This document shows, piece after piece, positions 23,066 to 28,044 of a stretch of 28,044 nucleotides of DNA; position 1 is the stretch's first letter; every line of letters starts with the position of its first letter. The stretch comes from Butyrivibrio sp. CAG:318 (GTDB lineage Bacteria; Bacillota; Clostridia; Lachnospirales; Lachnospiraceae). The position numbers and the translations under genes are program-made. Location: the NCBI GenBank assembly GCA_000431815.1, contig FR889231.1, forward strand, positions 4,522 to 32,565. The letters run 5' to 3'. The notes under the pieces are model-generated. The model saw only the letters and a list, made by a program, of their open reading frames with translations, made no database searches and had not been told where the DNA came from.

Positions 23066-24106
23066 CTATGGGAACATCGGAGCCATCATAAGGCCCTCTT
23101 TTTCATCAAGTCCAAACATAAGATTCATATTCTGAACTGCCTGTCCTGCCGCACCTTTAACAATATTATCAAGCGCGCCCATCATAACAATACGGCCCGT
23201 TCTCTCATCAATCTTAAATCCAATATCAACAAAATTACTTCCTTCAACCCATTTGGTCTGCGGACATTCATCCTTCGGAAGAAGTCTGATAAAATATTCA
23301 TTCCCGTAATATTTCTCATATGCCGCGCGAACCTCATCATATGTAACATTCTTCGTCAGATTGGCATATTCCGTAACAAGAATGCCTCTGTTCATCGGCA
23401 CAAGATGAGGTGTAAAGATAATCTTAACATCATTGCCACAGGCATATCCAAGCTGTTCTTCTATTTCCGGTGTATGCCTGTGTGTAAGAACACCGTATGC
23501 TTTAATATTCTCATTGACTTCGCAGAAAAGATTGTCCGTCTTAGCTCCTCTTCCGGCTCCGGATGTTCCGGACTTGGCATCTACGATCAATGTGTTCGGG
23601 TCGATAATACCTTCCTTCACAAGCGGATATGCTGTGAGTATCGAACAGGTCGTGTAACATCCCGGGTTGGCTAAAAGCCTTGTGTTCTTAATATCTTCTC
23701 TGTTTATCTCACAGAGTCCGTAAACTGCCTTTTTAATAAGTTCCGGGCTCTTATGTTCTATTTTATACCATTTCTCATATGTCGCCACATCTTTAATTCT
23801 GTAATCCGCACTCAGGTCAATCACCCTGGTTCTGGATAGAATATCTTCGTTAACAACCGATGCACAATATCCCTGCGGTGTAGCGGTGAAAATAACATCT
23901 GCCTCATCCGCAAGTGTCTGCATATTATCATCCATACATTTGGCATCAACGAGTTTAAACATATTACGGTAGATTCCTGCATAATCTTCTCCGACATAGC
24001 TTCTTGAACCGTACCACACAATCTCAACGTCCTTATGTCCGAGAAGTATTCTTACCAATTCATTACCGGCATATCCGGTAGCTCCGATTATTCCTGCTTT
24101 TATCAT
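23066..24106 (-). CDS. argC: N-acetyl-gamma-glutamyl-phosphate reductase
   Basis: Reduces acetylglutamyl phosphate to the semialdehyde with NADPH, the third step of arginine synthesis. The nucleotide-binding GATGYAGNELVRIL lies at the N terminus; the catalytic cysteine is in LANPGCYTT (C150), and SGTSGAGR, HRHTPEIEEQ and FTPHLVPMNRGI follow. ATG 24106 is chosen because GGAGGA lies directly upstream and the family begins MIKAGIIGATG; an in-frame ATG at 24118 contains that binding site. The product is 346 residues. It is the first gene of argC-argJ-argB-argD, read from a promoter overlapped by an ArgR-like box. Confidence 0.95.
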   Translation of the reverse strand: MIKAGIIGATGYAGNELVRILLGHKDVEIVWYGSRSYVGEDYAGIYRNMFKLVDAKCMDDNMQTLADEADVIFTATPQGYCASVVNEDILSRTRVIDLSADYRIKDVATYEKWYKIEHKSPELIKKAVYGLCEINREDIKNTRLLANPGCYTTCSILTAYPLVKEGIIDPNTLIVDAKSGTSGAGRGAKTDNLFCEVNENIKAYGVLTHRHTPEIEEQLGYACGNDVKIIFTPHLVPMNRGILVTEYANLTKNVTYDEVRAAYEKYYGNEYFIRLLPKDECPQTKWVEGSNFVDIGFKIDERTGRIVMMGALDNIVKGAAGQAVQNMNLMFGLDEKEGLMMAPMFP

Positions 24107-24120
24107 AATTTCCTCCATAT

Positions 24121-24140
24121 AAAAACCGGCCCTGATCCGG
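24121..24140 (-). promoter_or_regulatory. Leader hairpin just upstream of argC
   Basis: Minus strand GCCGG-ATCAGGG-CCGGT (5 base pairs, four of them G-C) followed by TTTAT, eight or so bases before the argC ribosome binding site, in a leader of about 95 bases. It resembles a weak terminator and might act as an attenuator or processing site. The short T run makes termination doubtful. Confidence 0.35.
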
Positions 24141-24205
24141 CGGTATTTACTATAATGATAATATTACTATCACCGGATTGTGTAAAGACTTTTCTTATTT
24201 TCATA

Positions 24206-24234
24206 ATTATACACACTTTATGCATATTATGCAA
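24206..24234 (-). promoter_or_regulatory. Promoter of argCJBD
   Basis: Minus strand TTGCAT (24234-24229), 17-base spacer, perfect TATAAT (24211-24206). The -35 and most of the spacer lie within the ArgR-like box at 24217-24234, so repressor binding would block RNA polymerase. Confidence 0.7.
24217..24234. promoter_or_regulatory. ArgR operator (ARG box) at the argC promoter
   Basis: TTTATGCATATTATGCAA is an imperfect 18-base palindrome that fits the known ARG box pattern TNTGNATWWWWATNCANA closely. ArgR/AhrC bound with arginine normally represses biosynthetic arg genes through such sites. It covers the argC -35. Confidence 0.7.
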
Positions 24235-24247
24235 GTATATTTTTATT

Positions 24248-24284
24248 TTTATACATATTTCAAAATAGATATTGCATAAATCTT
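24248..24284. promoter_or_regulatory. Weaker ARG-box-like sites towards the argG promoter
   Basis: TTTATACATATTTCAAAA (24248-24265) matches the argC box at 14 of 18 positions and lies 31 bases from it, about three helical turns. A further half-site, TTTATGCA on the minus strand (24281-24274), overlaps the argG -35. Together they could let one ArgR assembly control both divergent promoters. Confidence 0.45.
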
Positions 24285-24300
24285 ACATATGATGTATATT
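24272..24300 (+). promoter_or_regulatory. Promoter of argG
   Basis: TTGCAT (24272-24277), 17-base spacer, TATATT (24295-24300), about 43 bases before the argG ATG. The -35 is part of an ARG-box half-site. Confidence 0.6.
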
Positions 24301-24343
24301 ATTCCTAGTTAAAAAACACAAAACACTCAGGAGGACATTTAAT

Positions 24344-25570
24344 ATGAAAGAAAAAGTCATTCTTGCCTACTCAGGCGGTCTTGATACCACAGCTATTATT
24401 CCATGGCTTAAAGAGAATTTTGACTATGAAGTAATCTGTGTATGCGCAGACTGCGGACAGGGGGACGAACTTGACGGCCTTCAGGAAAGAGCTATTTCCT
24501 GTGGCGCATCTAAATTATACATTGAGGATCTCACTGATGAATTCTGTGATGATTTCATCGTTCCTTGCGTACAGGCTCATGCCGTATATGAGAACAAATA
24601 TCTTCTCGGTACATCAATGGCAAGACCTGTCATTGCCAAGAGACTTGTAGAGATTGCCCGTAAAGAAGGCGCTACTGCTATCTGCCATGGTGCAACAGGT
24701 AAGGGTAATGATCAGATTCGTTTCGAACTTACAATTAAAGCTCTTGCTCCGGACATTAAGATTATTGCTCCTTGGAGAAATGATAAGTGGACATTAAAAT
24801 CACGTGAAGATGAGATTGAATATTGCAGACAGCATGGAATACATCTTCCATTCTCACCTGATTCAAGTTACAGCCGTGATCGTAATATATGGCACATCAG
24901 CCACGAAGGTCTTGAGCTTGAAGATCCGGCTAACGAGCCTAATTACAAGCACCTTCTCGTTCTCGGTGTTACTCCTGAGGATGCTCCAGATGAAGGCGAA
25001 TATGTAACCATGACATTTGAAAAAGGTGTTCCTACTTCTGTCAACGGCAAGAAGATGAAAGTATCTGATATTATAAGAGAACTTAACGCGCTCGGTGGTA
25101 AACATGGAATCGGTATTGTTGATATAGTAGAGAACCGTGTAGTAGGTATGAAGTCCCGTGGTGTATATGAAACACCTGGCGGAACAATCCTTTATGAAGC
25201 ACACCAGCAGCTTGAAGAGCTTATTCTTGACCGCGATACTACTACAATGAAGATGGATATGGCCAACAAGTTTGCACAGGTTATCTATGAAGGCAAGTGG
25301 TTCACACCATTACGCGCCGCTATTCAGGCCTTCATTGAGTCTACACAGGAATACGTTACCGGAGAAGTTAAGTTTAAGCTTTACAAGGGTAATATCATTA
25401 AAGCCGGAACAACTTCACCTTATTCACTTTACAATGAATCGATTGCTTCATTCACAACCGGTGATTTATATGACCACCATGATGCAGAAGGTTTCATCAA
25501 CCTCTTCGGTCTCTCACTTAAGGTTCGTGCAATGAAAGAACTTGAAAATAAGAATAAGAAAGACAGATAA
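24344..25570 (+). CDS. argG: Argininosuccinate synthase
   Basis: Joins citrulline and aspartate using ATP, the penultimate step of arginine synthesis. The ATP pyrophosphatase P-loop AYSGGLDTT is at residues 8-16, followed by YLLGTSMARPVIAK, CHGATGKGNDQ(I)RFE, APWR and the S-x-D-x-N-x-W-type segment SYSRDRNIWHISHEG. Length of 408 residues is complete. GGAGG lies 9 bases before the ATG. Divergent from argCJBD. The partner argH is not downstream: the gene ends at a strong terminator. Codon choice looks more biased (abundant CTT, GGT, AAG) than its neighbours, consistent with higher expression. Confidence 0.97.
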   Translation: MKEKVILAYSGGLDTTAIIPWLKENFDYEVICVCADCGQGDELDGLQERAISCGASKLYIEDLTDEFCDDFIVPCVQAHAVYENKYLLGTSMARPVIAKRLVEIARKEGATAICHGATGKGNDQIRFELTIKALAPDIKIIAPWRNDKWTLKSREDEIEYCRQHGIHLPFSPDSSYSRDRNIWHISHEGLELEDPANEPNYKHLLVLGVTPEDAPDEGEYVTMTFEKGVPTSVNGKKMKVSDIIRELNALGGKHGIGIVDIVENRVVGMKSRGVYETPGGTILYEAHQQLEELILDRDTTTMKMDMANKFAQVIYEGKWFTPLRAAIQAFIESTQEYVTGEVKFKLYKGNIIKAGTTSPYSLYNESIASFTTGDLYDHHDAEGFINLFGLSLKVRAMKELENKNKKDR

Positions 25571-25593
25571 ATCTGTTAAGAATTTAAATCAAA

Positions 25594-25640
25594 AACGCTT
25601 TCGCTATACAGTCAATGTATTGCGAAAGCGTTATTTTTAT
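25594..25640. terminator. Bidirectional terminator between argG and the convergent operon
   Basis: AACGCTTTCGC pairs perfectly with GCGAAAGCGTT (11 base pairs), extended by TATAC/GTATT towards the loop. ATTTTTATTATTTT follows on the plus strand, and GTTTTTGATTT on the minus strand, so it can end both argG and the minus-strand operon finishing at 25640. Confidence 0.9.
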
Positions 25641-26167
25641 TATTTTGTTATTATTCTTGCAATTTCATCATATGACATATCTGCCTTTATTTTAAAATCA
25701 CCTGTCTGGATACATTCGGCATATCCGTTGTTTACAAGGTAGGAATTAAATTCTTTCTGGTTGGTAATTATTCCGAGACGCACAAGTTCGGCTGACACCG
25801 ATTCAGAATACATTCCCGGCGAAATCGTAAGAACTGCCTCCGCAGCCGCCGGTTCTGTAGGTGCCTCCGTTGGTGCTTCCGTCGGCTTTTCTGTCGATGC
25901 CTCCGTTACTGCTTCTGTTGTCTCCACTACTGTCGTAGTCTCTTCAACGCTTATTGTCCCCGTTTCTTCGATTGTCGTATCGACTTGTGTTGTCTGCGCA
26001 AATAATGTATCATCCTCGGTTGATGCCATTACCATTCCGAGTTGTGCAGCACGCTTCATAATCTGCGAATCGCTCATACTTCCTTTGGTATGATAAACTA
26101 TTGTTAAAATTGCTGCCGTAACAAGAATCCCAATCCCAAGTCCTCTTAAATAATATTTAAGTTTCAT
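25640..26167 (-). CDS. Membrane-anchored protein with MltG/YceG-like N-terminal-type subdomain only
   Basis: A 175-residue protein with one membrane helix near the N terminus (about 8-25), a Thr/Glu/Pro-rich extracellular linker (about 60-108, ending in repeated PTEA units), and a C-terminal domain of about 65 residues (LTISPGMYSESVSAELVRLG, NQKEFNSYLVNNGYAE, TGDFKIKADMSYDEIARIIT). That domain matches the LysM-like subdomain found at the start of MltG/YceG peptidoglycan lytic transglycosylases, but the catalytic domain with its Glu is absent. It therefore probably binds or regulates rather than cuts peptidoglycan. ATG 26167 has GGGAGG about 10 bases upstream inside the end of the DUF6115 gene, 3 bases away, so the genes are coupled. 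Confidence 0.75.
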   Translation of the reverse strand: MKLKYYLRGLGIGILVTAAILTIVYHTKGSMSDSQIMKRAAQLGMVMASTEDDTLFAQTTQVDTTIEETGTISVEETTTVVETTEAVTEASTEKPTEAPTEAPTEPAAAEAVLTISPGMYSESVSAELVRLGIITNQKEFNSYLVNNGYAECIQTGDFKIKADMSYDEIARIITK

Positions 26168-26170
26168 AGC

Positions 26171-26905
26171 CTACCTGCCTCCCTTAAAAAGGTCAACAAC
26201 AAGCTTTACTTCTCCTGTTCCTATTCCGAGAGTTTTGGCAATCTCCATATTGGATTTGCCGGCTCTGCTCATCTCAAGGATTTTCTCATTATTGTTACCG
26301 TTTTCAAAAACAGTTATATCTTTATTATCTTTGCGTTCTGTTTCTTTTTTAACCGTATTGCGCGCGCGTGAAGCTGCCGTCTTTGCGTTGCCTGCTCTCT
26401 TTTTCTTAGGTTGTTCATCAAAAGCAGATACATCTGCACCAGTTTCGTCTGCAACCGACTCAGAAACGGCATCCAACTGGTCAAGAACAGTCTCCTGTCG
26501 GGTCTTTTGACGCGGTTGTTTTGTCTCTTCTTTGATTTCTTTCTTGACAACATTCAGATCCCTGACAGTATTATTGATTTCTTTTTTCTTCTCGTTAAGC
26601 ATATCATATAGAAACATTACTTCATTATGATTACGATTAATCTCACCTAAAATTGTCTCGGAATAATCGTTCATTTCCATTATTTTCTCGTTGGATAATT
26701 TATCAAGCTTTATCTCTGTCTGCTCAGAAAGATTTTCCATCTGCTCATCAAAAACCGTCATAATCTGATTCTTAATATCTTCCTTCTGCTTGTCACTGAG
26801 TCTGATTTCGGCATTTTTCGGTGTATCTGACTTGGATGTAAAAATAAAACTTGCCGCAAATATCATTGCGCCGATTATTAACAATATAACTTCTATGCCT
26901 GTCAT
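26171..26905 (-). CDS. DUF6115 / SwrB (YlxL)-like protein
   Basis: A 244-residue protein with an N-terminal membrane helix (about 3-22), a long coiled-coil-like acidic segment (about 35-130), a basic, disordered stretch (about 165-200), and a C-terminal helix-turn-helix-like tail (NEKILEMSRAGKSNMEIAKT, then LGIGTGEVKLVVDLFKGG). This arrangement is that of DUF6115 proteins and of Bacillus SwrB, which promotes flagellar assembly and lies next to sigD. AGGAG lies 9 bases before ATG 26905, overlapping the stop of the upstream small gene. Downstream of FapA and the small gene, it fits the end of a motility operon. A role in motility here is inference. Confidence 0.75.
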   Translation of the reverse strand: MTGIEVILLIIGAMIFAASFIFTSKSDTPKNAEIRLSDKQKEDIKNQIMTVFDEQMENLSEQTEIKLDKLSNEKIMEMNDYSETILGEINRNHNEVMFLYDMLNEKKKEINNTVRDLNVVKKEIKEETKQPRQKTRQETVLDQLDAVSESVADETGADVSAFDEQPKKKRAGNAKTAASRARNTVKKETERKDNKDITVFENGNNNEKILEMSRAGKSNMEIAKTLGIGTGEVKLVVDLFKGGR

Positions 26906-26917
26906 ATCCGGTATCTC

Positions 26918-27226
26918 CTATATTCTGATATCAAAAACGGCATGTCCTTTAACCTTAACCTGTCCGTCTTCTTCATCTTTGTTCTTATTATGTTTCTTGC
27001 GGTTATCCTGATATTCCGCTCCAAAGCCTTCCTTACTGGCGTCATATTCAGAATCCATATCATTATCCTGTTTTTGATATACACGCTGTTGCTTAACCTC
27101 AGCAGCCTTCTCATTGCTGTTGATTATCTGCTGCTGCATAATGACAGGTTTCTCTTCCTGTGCCTGTTTTATCGGTGAAATATCCTGTGTTCTTCCGACA
27201 TTCATGTTAAATTCCAATGGTCTCAT
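26918..27226 (-). CDS. Small hydrophilic protein of unknown function
   Basis: A 102-residue, highly charged protein without membrane segments, rich in Gln, Lys, Asp and Asn, beginning MRPLEFNMNVGRTQDIS with a Gln-rich region (QQQIINSNEKAAEVKQQ), then a Lys/Asp cluster, and ending in a hydrophobic strand (GHAVFDIRI). I do not recognise a named family; similar small proteins of low complexity sit between FapA-like and SwrB-like genes in clostridial motility operons. AAGGCGG lies 7 bases before the ATG. Spacing on both sides is under 20 bases, so it is part of the operon. Confidence 0.7.
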   Translation of the reverse strand: MRPLEFNMNVGRTQDISPIKQAQEEKPVIMQQQIINSNEKAAEVKQQRVYQKQDNDMDSEYDASKEGFGAEYQDNRKKHNKNKDEEDGQVKVKGHAVFDIRI

Positions 27227-27244
27227 ACAATCGCCGCCTTCTGA

Positions 27245-28044
27245 TTACAAATTAATTCTTGTTACCTCACCGTCTTTGAGTACATATTGACAGAAATTAT
27301 TCTTGTCCCGTATAAAAAGACTTATATCTCCTATTTCTATCTTTACACCCGGATAGATACTTCCGTTTACCTTAATCCTGGCATCCTTATTCTCAACAAG
27401 CAGCTCTGATTTAGCATTATATTCGTTCTTCTGCTTGTTAATCGAATTATCTAAAAGTATCATATTTTTCATTGCTTTCTGAAGCATTTCTACCTTATCT
27501 GGTTCAAGCTTTCCCTCAGTGTCCTGTTTTCTCCTGAGGAGCGATATCAGCTGGGATAACTGTGCTTTGTCCTTGGATTCTTTATTTATCTGTTTCATTA
27601 TATTGTCCAGTTCAATTAAAAGTTCAGGATCTGATCCAACACCGATAATTGTATTTGTTCCCATATCAGAACCTATTGTCTTCGCCGATATCAGATTACC
27701 TGCCCTTACGAATCCTCCAATCAGATATCCGTTACGTCCGTGTATTTCGATATTGCCTCTGGCTGTTACTTTACTGTGCATTATCGCATCCGTGTCAATG
27801 TCTTTACCGGCAATAACCCTTGCATTTTCGATAAAATTAGATGCAATATTACCACCCGCGGTAAGAACACCTTTGTTCATTCCCTGAATACCACGCTGTA
27901 ATATAATATTACCACCCGCAGTAATCTCAGCGCCTTCAACCACTCCGTCAACAACTACATTTCCACTTGCTTTTACTTTAAATCCTGCAAGTACATTTCC
28001 TTTGATATGAACATTTCCGTCAAAATCGATATCTCCGGTAGCCG
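27245..28044 (-). CDS. FapA (DUF342) family protein, N-terminal part outside the window
   Basis: The frame is open to base 28044 with no start needed, so about 265 C-terminal residues are visible. They consist of a parallel beta-helix of short Gly/Asn-rich turns (GNVHIKGNVLAGFKVKASGN, VEGAEITAGGNIILQ, GKDIDTDAIMHSKVTARGN), then a coiled-coil segment (about 145-205 of the visible part) and a final beta region. This is the DUF342/FapA flagellar-assembly family, whose members often lie next to sigD/fliA in motility operons. The GTG at 27943 is internal to the repeats and not the real start. The operon continues upstream beyond the window. Confidence 0.85.
   Translation of the reverse strand, partial: ATGDIDFDGNVHIKGNVLAGFKVKASGNVVVDGVVEGAEITAGGNIILQRGIQGMNKGVLTAGGNIASNFIENARVIAGKDIDTDAIMHSKVTARGNIEIHGRNGYLIGGFVRAGNLISAKTIGSDMGTNTIIGVGSDPELLIELDNIMKQINKESKDKAQLSQLISLLRRKQDTEGKLEPDKVEMLQKAMKNMILLDNSINKQKNEYNAKSELLVENKDARIKVNGSIYPGVKIEIGDISLFIRDKNNFCQYVLKDGEVTRINL

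Noticed and set aside
25855..25900. Short repeated PTEA-coding units as a possible mobile or CRISPR-like repeat
   Set aside because: They are simple codon-level repeats of a Pro/Thr linker inside a coding gene, with no spacers.
1..28044. Mobile elements, prophage, CRISPR arrays, defence islands, riboswitches
   Set aside because: No transposase, integrase, regularly spaced repeats, toxin-antitoxin pair or recognisable riboswitch or T-box was seen; gene content is core metabolism, sporulation, competence and RNA processing.

Overview
The window looks like chromosomal DNA from a spore-forming, probably flagellated, fibre-degrading member of the Clostridia, most likely Lachnospiraceae. The reasons are a low-to-moderate GC content, AGGAGG-type ribosome binding sites, the sporulation genes gpr and spoIIP, a membrane-anchored CBM2-GH5 cellulase, a cyclic argCJBD arginine operon, and a FapA/DUF6115 pair of the kind found at the end of clostridial motility operons. 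This is inference from gene content; no species is assigned. I see no phage, transposon, CRISPR array or integrase. Most of the window is core genome.

Layout. (1) 1-3695, minus strand: the start of a membrane protein cut by the window edge, then the trans-translation and RNA quality-control cluster read as secG, rnr, smpB, ssrA. Strong hairpin terminators follow secG and ssrA. (2) 3752-6191, plus strand: tyrA-aroA, aromatic amino acid synthesis, from its own promoter. (3) 6193-8427, minus: the sporulation genes gpr and spoIIP, divergent from rpsT (plus, 8602-8865). (4) 8943-17928, minus: one long unit read as comEA, response regulator, sensor kinase, GerMN lipoprotein, comEC, holA, cellulase. 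The comEC-holA-rpsT-gpr-spoIIP order is the familiar Firmicutes arrangement; here a cellulase sits between holA and rpsT, and a two-component system with a lipoprotein sits between comEA and comEC. (5) 17938-24234, minus: argC-argJ-argB-argD followed closely by an orphan solute-binding lipoprotein and a small DMT-type membrane protein. (6) 24272-25570, plus: argG, divergent from argC. The shared spacer carries ArgR-like boxes over both -35 regions. (7) 25640-28044, minus: tail of an operon with a partial FapA (DUF342) protein, a small hydrophilic protein, a DUF6115/SwrB-like protein and a membrane-anchored MltG-fragment protein.

The most interesting signals are matters of expression and arrangement rather than a new system: a probable AUU start codon for comEC, a probable leaderless promoter for holA, the cellulase translationally coupled to holA, a sensor system and GerMN lipoprotein inside the competence operon, ArgR boxes controlling divergent arg promoters, and a hairpin over the ribosome binding site of the solute-binding protein after argD. 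I did not find a clear undescribed defence or mobile system.
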